64,000 nt of DNA from Verrucomicrobiales bacterium (GCA_031256975.1 JAIRPN010000017.1:40391-104390); one strand, 5' to 3'; shown: positions 41,014 through 50,344, numbered from the stretch's first letter. The notes: generated by a model not told the origin, from the sequence alone. Translations and numbers: made by a program.

Positions 41014-41069
41014 AAAAAAGGGTCAAGCTCCATGGGAATCCCTTTAGGAAAAGGACCCCATGAAGCTTG
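41014..41069 (-). terminator. Rho-independent terminator after the sugar isomerase gene
   Basis: On the minus strand CAAGCTTCATGGGG and CCCATGGAGCTTG form a long stem around a short loop, followed by CCCTTTTTT (T-run at 41019-41014). It lies 32 bp after the stop at 41101. The lacZ start is only 25 bp downstream of the T-run, so the element could also act as an attenuator for lacZ. Confidence 0.7.
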
Positions 41070-41100
41070 TGAAAAAGAAAAATTGTGGACTGTTTATTAT

Positions 41101-41850
41101 TCAGCCCAGTTGTTTGCGCATTGCTTCCACGCAGTTTTTGAGGGCCGGAACCGGATTTTCCACGTCGCCTTCGTATTCGATAACACTCATGCCGTTGAAG
41201 CCGTTTTCTTTCAAGGCGGCGACAAAGGCGGGGAGATCAAGATTGCCTTCGCCGACCACGACGTCAGTCCATTGGCCGTTGCGGTCGAACACGAAATCCT
41301 TGAAGTGGATGCCATGGATATGTCCGGCATAACGCTTGACCCATTCGAGGGGTTTGCCTAGCCACGGACCGATCTGGATGCACCAGGCGGTATCAATGCA
41401 CACGCCGATTTGCGGCGCACCGAGCTTGACCAGATAATCCATCACATCGGGTTGTCCGCCGAACATGTAACCGCCGTGGCAGTGGATGCCGACCTTGATG
41501 CCGAATTCGTCGCAGAATTTCTGCGCCTGTTTGATGGCTTGGGGAAAAGTATCCACTTGGAAATGGACGGAAATGTGCTTGGCGCCGGCGATCGACGCGC
41601 ATTCAAAGAAGTCGCGCTCGTTGGGTTCGCCTTTCAGGGTTAGCACGCCAAGAGAGCAGATTTCCACCCCGGCATCGCGGTAGGTTTTGACGATGCTGCC
41701 AAATTCCGACGGTTTGTGAAAATCCGCGTAGGCGCTGCAGAGTTCAGTCGAACGCAGTCCGATGTCGCGGACCAGCTTGGCGACAGTGGGGTTGTCCTTG
41801 AAGTGGCGGAAGCACCAGCTTTGCACGCCGAAATCGATTTTGTTGTTCAT
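41101..41850 (-). CDS. Sugar phosphate isomerase/epimerase family protein
   Basis: A 249-residue TIM-barrel protein of the xylose isomerase-like/AP endonuclease 2 superfamily. Metal-site candidates appear on successive strands: ISVHFQVD, VGIHCHGGY, IGVCIDTAW, HIHGIHFKD and the final EYEGDVE. It likely isomerises or epimerises a keto-sugar. It is the second gene of an operon, 28 bp behind a Gfo/Idh/MocA oxidoreductase; that pairing is frequent in inositol- or sugar-oxidising pathways. Confidence 0.85.
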   Translation of the reverse strand: MNNKIDFGVQSWCFRHFKDNPTVAKLVRDIGLRSTELCSAYADFHKPSEFGSIVKTYRDAGVEICSLGVLTLKGEPNERDFFECASIAGAKHISVHFQVDTFPQAIKQAQKFCDEFGIKVGIHCHGGYMFGGQPDVMDYLVKLGAPQIGVCIDTAWCIQIGPWLGKPLEWVKRYAGHIHGIHFKDFVFDRNGQWTDVVVGEGNLDLPAFVAALKENGFNGMSVIEYEGDVENPVPALKNCVEAMRKQLG

Positions 41851-41878
41851 GGTATGTTTCTTTCTGTTGGGGGTTGGG

Positions 41879-42949
41879 TTAAGCGAGGCGGACTTCCTTG
41901 CCGGTCTTGCTGGACTTGGCGATGGCGTCCAGAATTTTTTGCACGGTTAGCGCCTGCGTGGGAGTAACGACCAGTTTTTCCTTACCCAGCAAGTGATTGA
42001 TGAAGTTGTGGAAACGGCATTGGTGCGCCAGGGCGACCGGGGTTTTGTCGAGGTCCAGCACTTCGTACTTGGAGAATTCTCCCTTGCCGTAGCGGTAGAG
42101 CTTGGCCGGTCGGACGCTGGCTCCGGCCTCGGTGCCGAAAATTTCGACGTTGTCGCGGTTAGCGTCGGCCTGATGGCAGGCCCAGGAGGTGTCGAGTGTC
42201 ACGGTGGTGCCATTGGCGAAACGGATGAATGCCGAGGCGAAATCATCGACGTCGAACTTGATGTTGGATTTTTCCGAATTGCCCCAGCCTCCCTCACCGA
42301 GCCCGCGGTTGCCGAACTTGGTGTAAGTCTGGCCGCTAACGCTGACCGGTTCGAAATTACCGGTGACGTACAAGCACAGGTCAAGCATGTGCACGCCGAT
42401 GTCGTACAAGCTGCCCGCACCGGCCAGTTCCTTGTTGCCGAACCATGTGCCGAGCTTCGGGATGCCGGTGCGACGGCGCCAATAGGCCTTGGCGTGGTAG
42501 ATTTCGCCGAAGAATTTTTTCTCAACCAATTGGCGGACGCGTTGGGAGTCGGCATTGAAGCGCTGGTTCATGCCGACGGTGAAAGCCAGTTTTTTCTTCG
42601 CGGCGAGGTCGGTGACCTGTTTGGCCTCGGGGTAATTCATAGCGAAGGGTTTTTCCAGGATCACATGTTTTCCCGCCGTTAGCGCCTGCTTGGCGAGCGG
42701 GGCGTGGAATTTGTTCGGCGTGGCGATGTACACGGCGTTGATGTCGGGATTGGCGAACAGCTCCTTGGCGTCGGCGTAGACTTTTTCGATCTTGATGTGC
42801 CCGGCGACTTCCCTGGCGCGTTCCGCGTTGGGGTCGCTAATGGCGAGAACTTTGCCGTTGGCGTGTTTTTTGATCGCTTCCGCCGCGGACCAGGAGATGG
42901 CGCCGGCGCCGATGAGACCGAAGTTGATGGTCGATGATGATGCTTTCAT
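41879..42949 (-). CDS. Gfo/Idh/MocA-family oxidoreductase
   Basis: A 356-residue NAD(P)-dependent dehydrogenase. The Rossmann start FGLIGAGAIS (near residue 10), the VILEKPFAMN motif with the conserved EKP lysine, and GAGSLYDIGVHMLDLCLYV in the C-terminal domain (conserved D and H of the active site) define the family. The ATG at 42949 was chosen because a 20-residue upstream extension has no similarity to the fold. It is divergent from an AraC regulator gene 53 bp away and probably controlled by it. Substrate is a sugar or polyol, not determinable here. Confidence 0.9.
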   Translation of the reverse strand: MKASSSTINFGLIGAGAISWSAAEAIKKHANGKVLAISDPNAERAREVAGHIKIEKVYADAKELFANPDINAVYIATPNKFHAPLAKQALTAGKHVILEKPFAMNYPEAKQVTDLAAKKKLAFTVGMNQRFNADSQRVRQLVEKKFFGEIYHAKAYWRRRTGIPKLGTWFGNKELAGAGSLYDIGVHMLDLCLYVTGNFEPVSVSGQTYTKFGNRGLGEGGWGNSEKSNIKFDVDDFASAFIRFANGTTVTLDTSWACHQADANRDNVEIFGTEAGASVRPAKLYRYGKGEFSKYEVLDLDKTPVALAHQCRFHNFINHLLGKEKLVVTPTQALTVQKILDAIAKSSKTGKEVRLA

Positions 42950-43002
42950 TTTTATAAAAAATAGGATTGAATGGAGTAAACAACCGATGATTACTGGTCG
43001 CA

Positions 43003-43863
43003 ATGTCAAAAAATATCAAAAAACTAGGATTAGTTCCGAAAAACTCGGCAGACCTGCCGTGGTTCCTGCGTCAGCCGCCGAAATTGCAATCCATTTCGCA
43101 TTATCACCAGGGGCCGGGTTCCCACCCGCTTGGCTACACGCTGCCAGCCGGACATTATTGTCTCGAACTGATAACCCACGGACGCGGCTGGTTGAAAGTG
43201 GAGGATGAATGGGTTGAAGTGTTGCCGGGGGATTTGCTGTGGCACATCGGGGGGGATTCAACGATCGGTCGCAGTGATTTTGTCAATCCCTATGCCTGTC
43301 TGGCGATTCGTTTTTCCGGTCGTGTGACCAAACAGCGGTTGGTGCCGCGCATTACGCACTGGGAGGAGATTGACGAGGTGCGACAGTTTACCCGCGAGAT
43401 GCTGCGCCTGCACGTGGATGATAAGTTTGATTCGGGTGTGTTGCTGCAGTATGTCATCAACCGCCTGTATTTTCAGGCGCGGTTGCACATGCAGGGAATG
43501 ACCTATGCGGCGTTGCCATTGGAACTGGGACGGGCGATGAAAATGATCCAGGAGGATTACGCGCAGCCCCTGCGTTTGGCCGAGCTGGCCAGGGAGGCGG
43601 GCTGGTCAGTGGCGCATTTGCACGACAAGTTCAAGGAGTATCTCGGAGTGACGCCGCATCAGGCGCTCATGGCGAGGCGGATCCAGGCGGCGCGGGAAAT
43701 TTTGTCGAGCTCGAATCTGCCGATGAAAACCGTGGCCGCCAACTGCGGTTTTTCCCACGCCGCGGCGTTTTGCGCACAATTCAAGACGGCAACCCGTCTT
43801 TCGCCGAAAAATTACCGTCGCCGCCAATTCTACGGTCATCACAGTGGCGACGTGACCCGCTAA
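43003..43863 (+). CDS. AraC-family regulator with cupin sensor domain
   Basis: A 286-residue regulator. The N-terminal cupin-like domain includes YTLPAGHYCLELITHGRGWLK and GDLLWHIGGD. The C-terminal AraC domain has LRLAELAREAGWSVAHLHDKF and MKTVAANCGFSHAAAFCAQFK helix-turn-helix units. It is divergent from the oxidoreductase-isomerase operon, the usual arrangement for a local activator responding to a sugar. Its stop codon is inside a CGCTAAT heptamer. Confidence 0.9.
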   Translation: MSKNIKKLGLVPKNSADLPWFLRQPPKLQSISHYHQGPGSHPLGYTLPAGHYCLELITHGRGWLKVEDEWVEVLPGDLLWHIGGDSTIGRSDFVNPYACLAIRFSGRVTKQRLVPRITHWEEIDEVRQFTREMLRLHVDDKFDSGVLLQYVINRLYFQARLHMQGMTYAALPLELGRAMKMIQEDYAQPLRLAELAREAGWSVAHLHDKFKEYLGVTPHQALMARRIQAAREILSSSNLPMKTVAANCGFSHAAAFCAQFKTATRLSPKNYRRRQFYGHHSGDVTR

Positions 43864-43914
43864 TGGTGATCTTTTTTGGATTGTGAAATGATGTGCGGGG
43901 ACTACGGTCATAGC

Positions 43915-45054
43915 ATGAATAAACCCCGTGTTATTGCCGGTCAATCGAGTTGGATCATCAAAAATGCCGTGGTTGAAGCGGCGGTCACGCAGCAGGCGGG
44001 GCATCTCGGTCCGGTGCGGTTCCGGGTGGGAGGCCGCTGGATTGAGCCGTTCGACCTCGCACCGTGGGCGGGGGAAAAGCTGCCCGCCGGTACGCCGCAA
44101 ATCCTGCGGGTGTTGCGCGGCGATTTTTTCTGCATGCCGTTTGGCGGCAATGAAACGCCTTATCATCAGGAGCAATATCCGCCGCATGGCGAGACGGCGA
44201 ACAAGAAATGGCGGTTAGCGTCGGGCAATGACCACGCACTGCAACTGGTGATGAACACCGCGATCCGCAAGGGACGGGTGAGGAAGACCATCGGGCTGGT
44301 TCCCGGACAAACGGCCCTGTATTGCCAGCATGTCATTAGCGGGATGTCGGGACCGATGTCGTTTGGTCATCATGCCATTTTGAAACTGCCGAAACCGGAG
44401 GCGGGCAGGGTCAGTGTCAGCCGTTTTCATTTCGGCCAGGTGTTGCCGCAGGTTTTTGAGCAATCCGTCCAAGGGGGGTATTCGATCCTGAAGCCGGGTG
44501 CGAAATTCAATTCCTTGCGGCGGGTTCCGCGCAGCGACGGCAAGTTCGCGGATTTGTCGGTGTATCCCGCGCGCGAGGGATACGAGGATTTGACGCTGTT
44601 GGCGACCGATCCGGAATTGCCGTTTGGCTGGACGGCGGTGACGGTCCCGGATGAAGGTTATGTTTGGTTCGCGTTGAAAGACCCGCGCGTGCTGCCGTCG
44701 ACGGTTTTCTGGATGTCCAATGGCGGCCGTCATTATGCGCCGTGGAGCAGCCGGCATCGCCATGCCATCGGATTGGAGGAGGTTTGTTCCTATTTCCATC
44801 TTGGCCTGGCGGAATCCGCCAGGCGCAACCATCTCAACCGCGCGGGCATCCCGACCTGCGCACAACTTGATCCCAGGCAGCCGCTAACGGTGAACTATAT
44901 CATGGCGGTGGCGGCGATTCCCCGCGGCTTCGATTGCGTGAAAGACATTCGTCCGGATGCCACGGGCAAGGGGTTGAAGCTGATCGCCCAATCCGGAAAA
45001 TCCGCAAATGCCAAGATGGAGCTGTCCTTCCTGTCCTCCGGACCGTTGGCTTGA
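43915..45054 (+). CDS. Galactose-mutarotase-like hypothetical protein
   Basis: A 379-residue cytoplasmic protein resembling the aldose-1-epimerase/mutarotase beta-sandwich: an early block (QQAGHLGPVRFRVGGRWIEPFDLAPW), a PFGGNETPYHQEQYPPHGE stretch and a late strand-rich region. A catalytic His/Glu pair cannot be placed with confidence. The start ATG 43915 removes a spurious 13-codon extension. Context, between sugar regulators and a sugar catabolic operon, fits a role in anomer conversion or sugar binding. Confidence 0.6.
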   Translation: MNKPRVIAGQSSWIIKNAVVEAAVTQQAGHLGPVRFRVGGRWIEPFDLAPWAGEKLPAGTPQILRVLRGDFFCMPFGGNETPYHQEQYPPHGETANKKWRLASGNDHALQLVMNTAIRKGRVRKTIGLVPGQTALYCQHVISGMSGPMSFGHHAILKLPKPEAGRVSVSRFHFGQVLPQVFEQSVQGGYSILKPGAKFNSLRRVPRSDGKFADLSVYPAREGYEDLTLLATDPELPFGWTAVTVPDEGYVWFALKDPRVLPSTVFWMSNGGRHYAPWSSRHRHAIGLEEVCSYFHLGLAESARRNHLNRAGIPTCAQLDPRQPLTVNYIMAVAAIPRGFDCVKDIRPDATGKGLKLIAQSGKSANAKMELSFLSSGPLA

Positions 45055-45083
45055 ACGTGATTGGATTGCCTGTGGCCCGAATC

Positions 45084-45112
45084 TTGACAAGGGTTGAGCG
45101 TTTTGATTAAAT
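45084..45112 (+). promoter_or_regulatory. Possible promoter of the deoR-type operon
   Basis: TTGACA at 45084-45089 is a perfect -35 box. A TTAAAT at 45107-45112 with a 17-bp spacer could be the -10 box, which would put transcription start almost at the ATG (45119), a leaderless message. A TATAAT at 45112-45117 is too far away and touches the start codon. Confidence 0.35.
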
Positions 45113-45118
45113 ATAATC

Positions 45119-45898
45119 ATGTTCGCTCACGAACGTCACCAAGCCATCCAGGAACTGCTGGCGAAGAAGCAACGGCTCACCGTTGGTGCCTTGCAGCATG
45201 CCTTGCGGATTTCCCCCGCGACCCTGCGTCGTGATCTGGGTGAAATGGAAAAGGCCGGGCTGGTGGTGCGGGTGCACGGCGGGGTGGTGCATCCGTCGGC
45301 ATTGCGCGGCGAGCCTTCCTTTGCCCAGCGCGGCGGGCAGGCGGTTGATGCCAAGCGTGAAATTGCCAAGGCGACAGCGGCGTTAATCCCGGACAAGGCG
45401 GTGGTTTTTATTGACGCAGGAACCACCTGTCTCGAAGTGGGCAGGTTGTTAATGACCCGGAAGGGGTTGACGCTCATCACCAACTCAGTGCCGTTCCTGT
45501 CATTGGCGGCTGCGGGCTGTGACGCGCAGGTGGTCTCGGTTGGCGGCAAGCTGCGTGATCTGGCCGGGGCCTTGACTGGTTCGCTGGCGCTTTCGTGGTT
45601 GGCGTCGTTGCACGCGGACGTGGCGGTGGTTTCCGCCGCGGGACTGTCGTTGAAGGACGGGGCGAGCACCACCGAACTGGAGGAGGCGGCGATCAAGCAG
45701 CAATTTTTGGCCCGGTCAAAGCGGCGTATTCTGGTTGCCGACCGAAGCAAATGGAATGCCCCGCGCATGACGAAATTTGCTGGCTGGAATAATTTCGAAA
45801 CGTGGGTGACGGACTGTCCGCTGACAGCGGCGGAACGGACCGTGCTCGCCAAAAGCAAACTCAAAATCAATCAGGTAAAAACCGATGAAACGCAGTGA
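45119..45898 (+). CDS. DeoR-family transcriptional regulator
   Basis: A 259-residue repressor. The N-terminal helix-turn-helix runs LTVGALQHALRISPATLRRDL (residues 20-40) with the wing VVRVHGGVV. The C-terminal DeoR sensor has FIDAGTTCLEVGRLL, LITNSVPFL, SVGGKLRD and the SAAGLS and VADRSKW motifs; it binds phosphorylated sugars. Its 3' end overlaps the isomerase gene by 14 bp, so it heads the operon of isomerase, kinase, aldolase and GH31 glycosidase and probably represses it. Confidence 0.92.
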   Translation: MFAHERHQAIQELLAKKQRLTVGALQHALRISPATLRRDLGEMEKAGLVVRVHGGVVHPSALRGEPSFAQRGGQAVDAKREIAKATAALIPDKAVVFIDAGTTCLEVGRLLMTRKGLTLITNSVPFLSLAAAGCDAQVVSVGGKLRDLAGALTGSLALSWLASLHADVAVVSAAGLSLKDGASTTELEEAAIKQQFLARSKRRILVADRSKWNAPRMTKFAGWNNFETWVTDCPLTAAERTVLAKSKLKINQVKTDETQ

Positions 45899-46472
45899 TA
45901 TCAACCGACTCATCAAGGCGGCAAGCGCCAGCTTCGCCAAAAACGGCCACGCTTTGCCGCCGCATCCGCGCTGGGACGTGACGGATTTCGGCCTTGGTGA
46001 CTGGAGCAAAAGCGGGTTGGTACTGGTCAATTTGGCCGAAGAGGCCGAGTATTGTGAAAAGTTGATGTACGCGCAACGCGGCATGATGATTCCCGCGCAC
46101 ACGCACAAGAGGAAGAAAGAGGACATCATTTCGCGCGCCGGGGTATTACGCGTCTGGGTTTGGGCGAATGCGGATTTGCAGGGCAAACAGGAGTTTTTGT
46201 TGCAGGTTGACGGAGTGAAGCGCCCGGTGAAATCCGGCGACCATGTGGATTTGCAGCCCGGTTCCCGCGTGACGCTGACCCCGGGAATTTACCATGGATT
46301 CGAATCGGTGACCGAGGAATGCGTGATTGGCGAGGTTTCGACCGCTAATGATGATGTGAACGATAATTTCTTCGTGAATCCCGATATCGGCCGTTATCCC
46401 GAGATAGAGGAAGACGAAGAGCCGCTGTTGTGGTTATTGAGTGACAAAAATCCAGGCGGAAAACAGTCATGA
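45885..46472 (+). CDS. D-lyxose isomerase-like cupin enzyme
   Basis: A 195-residue cupin. The metal ligands of D-lyxose (and D-mannose) isomerases are all visible: H72 and H74 (PAHTHKRKKED), E79, and H137 (GIYHGFES). Known enzymes convert D-lyxose to D-xylulose or D-mannose to D-fructose using Mn2+. The following genes encode a PfkB kinase and a LacD-like aldolase, making a plausible isomerise-phosphorylate-cleave pathway. Overlaps the DeoR gene by 14 bp and the kinase by 4 bp. Confidence 0.85.
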   Translation: MKRSDINRLIKAASASFAKNGHALPPHPRWDVTDFGLGDWSKSGLVLVNLAEEAEYCEKLMYAQRGMMIPAHTHKRKKEDIISRAGVLRVWVWANADLQGKQEFLLQVDGVKRPVKSGDHVDLQPGSRVTLTPGIYHGFESVTEECVIGEVSTANDDVNDNFFVNPDIGRYPEIEEDEEPLLWLLSDKNPGGKQS

Positions 46473-47488
46473 ATCGCCGCGGTTTTTTAGTGGGCGGACA
46501 CTGGATTGTTGACCGGTTGAAGCAGGTCGATTTGTATCCAAGGGAAGAAGGCTTGGCGGTGATTTCGGAAGAGAGCCGGGCGGGCGGCGGCGGGGCGTTC
46601 AATGTAGCGAAGGATTTGTCGCGCATGAACGTTGGCCTGCCGGTTGATGGCATCGGATTGCTGGGTGACGACGAGGATGGTCGCTGGACCCTGGAGGAAT
46701 GCCGGACACATGGTGTTGGCACGGAGCAGATCAAGAGGCTGTCCGGGGTGCCGACTTCCTATACGGATGTATTTACCGTTAGCGGCACCGGCAAGCGCAC
46801 ATTTTTCACCTCGAAAGGCGCTTGTGCCAAGCTGGGTGAAAAAGATTTTGATTTTACCGTTAGCAACGCAAAGGTTTTTTATCTGGCTTATCTCGGCATG
46901 CTGGACGGACTGGATGCCAAATGTCCGCGGGAGCAGCTGCCGCAATCGGCGAAAGTGTTGCGTCGTGCGGGCGGGGCGGGGATGTTGACGGCAGTGGATT
47001 TGGTCAGCATTGGCGATGATTTTGCGTTGGCGGTGGAACCGTGTCTGCCGTTGGTGGATTATTTTTTTGCGAATGATTTTGAGGCGGAAAAACTGACCGG
47101 TGTTGCCATTGGCGGTAAGTCGGGCGCGTCGTTGGCGTCGGCGCTGGAAGAGGCGGCGCGGAAGATTGTCGCCAAGGGTGTGCGCAAGGCCTGCATCCTG
47201 CATGTGCCGGCCGGTGCGGTGGCCGTGACGCCGGACGGCAAGGCTATCAAGCAAGGTTCAGTGCAGGTGGATCCCTCAAAGATCAAGGGTAGCACCGGTT
47301 GTGGAGATGCGTTCGCGGCTGGAGTGTTGTACGGCGTGCACGAACAATTTGATTTACTGGCGGCGCTGGAGTTGGGTGTCAGCGTTGCGGCCCGCTGTTT
47401 GCTGAGTGCTTCGAGTTCGGAATCGATCACCGATTGGAAGGTCTGTCTGTCGGAAGCAAGGCAACAGGGGTTCAGAAAGGATTTTTAA
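46469..47488 (+). CDS. PfkB-family carbohydrate kinase
   Basis: A 339-residue ribokinase-fold kinase. RAGGGGAFNVAKDLSRMN near the N-terminus is the substrate-binding glycine motif, and KGSTGCGDAFAAGVLYG contains the catalytic base D280 and anion hole. It would phosphorylate the ketose made by the adjacent isomerase, before cleavage by the next gene product. The start overlaps the isomerase stop by ATGA. Confidence 0.9.
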   Translation: MNRRGFLVGGHWIVDRLKQVDLYPREEGLAVISEESRAGGGGAFNVAKDLSRMNVGLPVDGIGLLGDDEDGRWTLEECRTHGVGTEQIKRLSGVPTSYTDVFTVSGTGKRTFFTSKGACAKLGEKDFDFTVSNAKVFYLAYLGMLDGLDAKCPREQLPQSAKVLRRAGGAGMLTAVDLVSIGDDFALAVEPCLPLVDYFFANDFEAEKLTGVAIGGKSGASLASALEEAARKIVAKGVRKACILHVPAGAVAVTPDGKAIKQGSVQVDPSKIKGSTGCGDAFAAGVLYGVHEQFDLLAALELGVSVAARCLLSASSSESITDWKVCLSEARQQGFRKDF

Positions 47489-47492
47489 TTTT

Positions 47493-48512
47493 ATGCAGAA
47501 AACTCTCGATCAAAAATTACAGTTGTTGAAACAGAATCCGGCGGCGGATGTGTTCATTCTGGCGGATGCCAAGGATGCCGATATGGCCTTTGGCATTGGC
47601 GCGCCGGGGCGGCACGCCAATGGAGAACGGTGGAAAACCTTGGAGGAGTACCGCGCGCAGATCCGCGCGGTGGTGAAGCAGGGACTGGTCGACATCATGT
47701 TGTGCTCGGCATCGAATGTCGAGCAACTGGCGATGCGGGAAAAATTGTTCGCCAACAGCCAGGTGACGCCCGCCGCGCGCGCCAATGACACAAGCGATAT
47801 CTGGGTGACACGTGGCGGCAAGTATGTCAGCACGCCGTCGCGCCCCTTCCGCAGCGCGACGCTGGACCACATCAAGTACGGCAAGATCGACGCCAACTAC
47901 GACGAGCCGTTTCCCGGCGCGGATCTGGGTTTGTATTCGGTGACTTTTACCAACGATCTGGAGCGCGATTACGAGACACTGGCCGAATTCAAGCGTTTCC
48001 GCGAGGAAGCGGAGCGGAAAAAATTCCGTTATTTCCTGGAAGTGTTCGACCCGAATGTAGATGCCGGAATCCCGCAGGAAAAAATCGCCGATTTTGTCAA
48101 CGACCACATCGTGCGCTGTCTGGCGGGAGTGACAGGTGCGGGACGGCCGCAGTTCCTGAAGATTGCCTACCACGGGCCGAGGGCGATGGAAGAGCTGGTG
48201 GCTTATGACCCGCAGGTGACGGTCGGGATTCTGGGCGGTTCGGCGGGAACGACCTATGATGCGTTCAAGTTGATTGCCGAGGCGCAAAGGTATGGCGCTC
48301 GCGTGGCATTGTTTGGCCGCAAGATCAATTTGTCGGAACACCCGCTGGCGTTTATTGAGATGCTCAGGAAAATCGTGGATCACCAGATCACCCCGGAAGA
48401 CGCGGTGAAGGTGTATCACGACGCGTTGCAGAAGGCGAAGATCACGCCGCAGCGTTCGCTGGCGGAAGATTCACGGATCACCACCGGGATCATGAGTTAC
48501 GGCGGACGCTAA
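47493..48512 (+). CDS. Sugar-phosphate aldolase-like protein (DeoC/LacD type)
   Basis: A 339-residue TIM-barrel protein. The C-terminal part (VGILGGSAGTTYDAFKLI, VALFGRKINLSEHPLAFIEMLR) resembles phosphate-binding strands of DeoC/FbaB/LacD aldolases; a candidate Schiff-base lysine is in FLKIAYHG (after residue 220). It probably splits the phosphorylated ketose into two three- or two-carbon products. ATG 47493 was chosen because the longer frame from 47406 lies inside the kinase gene. Four bases separate it from the kinase stop. The stop lies in a CGCTAAC heptamer. Confidence 0.7.
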   Translation: MQKTLDQKLQLLKQNPAADVFILADAKDADMAFGIGAPGRHANGERWKTLEEYRAQIRAVVKQGLVDIMLCSASNVEQLAMREKLFANSQVTPAARANDTSDIWVTRGGKYVSTPSRPFRSATLDHIKYGKIDANYDEPFPGADLGLYSVTFTNDLERDYETLAEFKRFREEAERKKFRYFLEVFDPNVDAGIPQEKIADFVNDHIVRCLAGVTGAGRPQFLKIAYHGPRAMEELVAYDPQVTVGILGGSAGTTYDAFKLIAEAQRYGARVALFGRKINLSEHPLAFIEMLRKIVDHQITPEDAVKVYHDALQKAKITPQRSLAEDSRITTGIMSYGGR

Positions 48513-48530
48513 CCGCGAGCCTCGGGTCTT

Positions 48531-50267
48531 ATGCTCAAGTTTGCCATTAGCGACGGAAGAAGCGGGACAATCGAGCGCGATTGCGCGATTGAACTGCAGG
48601 CCGGTGACCGGATTGAATTCGACCTGGCCAGCGGCGGTCATTGGTTTGGGCACGGGTTCAACCATGTGCAGTCCTATCCGTTGGAGACGGGCAGAATCAC
48701 GGCGGAGACTTTTGCGGTGAACAATATCCAGAGTCCCATTTGGATGTGTTCGAATGGCGTTGCGTTGTTGGCGGACACCAAACGATTGCTGCGGGTGATG
48801 TTGAATGAAAATGGCGATGGCAAGTTGCGTGTTACCGCCGCTAATGACGGGCTTTGCCTGAAAATTTGGAAACGGTCTACGTTGCCCGAGGCCCAGCAGG
48901 CCTTGCTGGCTTATCTGGGCTGGCCCAACCAAGTGCCGGATGAGAACTTGCTTGGCGACAGCCTGTTTTGTACCTGGACCCAGTATCCGCGCTGCGTGAC
49001 GCAGGAACGGATCCTCGGCATGGCGCGGGAAATTCATGCGCGCAAATACCCGTGTTCGAAGTTGATCATCGATGACCGCTGGGAGTCCTGTTTCGGCGAG
49101 TTGTCGTTTTCCAAGGATTTTGCCGACCCGGCGGCAATGATCCGTGAAATTCACCAGCTGGGCATTGGCGTATGGTTGTGGGTGACACCATTTGTGAATC
49201 AGGAGGCGGCGGGTTTTAACGAGCTGGCGCAGCAAAAAATTTTGGTGCCGGCGAAGGATGGCAAGGGCGCCGCGTTGTTCAAATGGTGGGGAGGCACGGC
49301 GGGTTTGATTGATGTAACCTCGCCGCAGGGGCGCAACTGGCTGCGGGGGAAACTGCGGACGCTCATGACGAAGTATGGCGTCGATGGTTTCAAGATCGAT
49401 GGCGGTGATTTCAAATACCAGCCGTCGCCGGAAACCGCGGACTGGCATGAATTTTTGGGTGAGTCCGGTTATTCGGATGCATTGCTGGCGTTGTTTGAGG
49501 AACTGGTGCCGAATGCCTGCGAGTCCCGCACCGCGTGGTTGTCGCAACGCCGTTCCATCCTCTGGCGGCAGGGAGGCAAGGATTCGCACTGGGGCGAGGA
49601 CAACGGATTGGCGGCGATGGTGCGGTTGGCTTTGCAGTTGTCGCTGCTGGGTTATGATTTACAAATTCCGGACATGATTCCGGGCCGTGTGCAGACGCTG
49701 ATGGCGGATTTTCCGTTGCCGACCGACGAATTGATGATTCGCTGGACCGAGGCGACGGCGTTCATGCCTTTCATGCAATATTCCTATTTCCCGTGGAACT
49801 ATGCACCGGAGACGGAGCAGGTTTTGCATGCCTACGCTTTGCTGCACAAGTGCCTGCAAGCGTATTTGGCCGGGCAGGCGAAAGACCGCAGCGCTCCATT
49901 GCTGCGACCGGTTTGGTATGACGCGCCGCAAGTTCCGGAATTGTTCGCCATTGCGGACGAATTTTTACTGGGGGCGGATTTACTGGCTGCCCCGGTATTG
50001 CAGGGTGGGGCCGTGACGCGGGATGTATTGCTGCCTCCCGGTGACTGGCGGGATGCATGGACCGGGCAGCCGTTGACCGGGGGATGGCAACGGAATTACC
50101 CGGCGCCCTGTCCGGGATTGCCCTTATTTGTGCGTGCTGAACGAGCCGAACTGGCAAAATTACTGCGCGAAAATCTATCATTGATTGTCCGCGGAGGTAT
50201 GGATCCGCTAAAAACCAGTACGAATTATTCGGCGGGCCTGAATCGGGATATCAGTGTCACGGGATAA
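48531..50267 (+). CDS. Glycoside hydrolase family 31
   Basis: A 578-residue alpha-glycosidase without a signal peptide. The catalytic nucleophile is D290 in GFKIDGGDF. HWGEDN near residue 360 aligns with the W-x-G-D acid/base segment. Other landmarks are CTWTQYPRCVTQERIL, KLIIDDRWESCFG and GIGVWLWVTPFVN. The pattern resembles the MYORG-like branch of GH31, which acts on alpha-galactosides or similar, but the substrate is open. It ends the DeoR-controlled operon, so it may release the sugar fed to the isomerase. Confidence 0.85.
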   Translation: MLKFAISDGRSGTIERDCAIELQAGDRIEFDLASGGHWFGHGFNHVQSYPLETGRITAETFAVNNIQSPIWMCSNGVALLADTKRLLRVMLNENGDGKLRVTAANDGLCLKIWKRSTLPEAQQALLAYLGWPNQVPDENLLGDSLFCTWTQYPRCVTQERILGMAREIHARKYPCSKLIIDDRWESCFGELSFSKDFADPAAMIREIHQLGIGVWLWVTPFVNQEAAGFNELAQQKILVPAKDGKGAALFKWWGGTAGLIDVTSPQGRNWLRGKLRTLMTKYGVDGFKIDGGDFKYQPSPETADWHEFLGESGYSDALLALFEELVPNACESRTAWLSQRRSILWRQGGKDSHWGEDNGLAAMVRLALQLSLLGYDLQIPDMIPGRVQTLMADFPLPTDELMIRWTEATAFMPFMQYSYFPWNYAPETEQVLHAYALLHKCLQAYLAGQAKDRSAPLLRPVWYDAPQVPELFAIADEFLLGADLLAAPVLQGGAVTRDVLLPPGDWRDAWTGQPLTGGWQRNYPAPCPGLPLFVRAERAELAKLLRENLSLIVRGGMDPLKTSTNYSAGLNRDISVTG

Positions 50268-50344
50268 CTGCATCGAAGCATAGTTATCCACATTTCTTCC
50301 TATTCCTCTCAAAATTGCGTTGTATGTTTATTTTGTAACAATCA

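Noticed and set aside
45112..45117. TATAAT as -10 box of the DeoR-type operon
   Set aside because: Spacer to the TTGACA is 22 bp and the box abuts the start codon, so it cannot be the working -10 for that -35.
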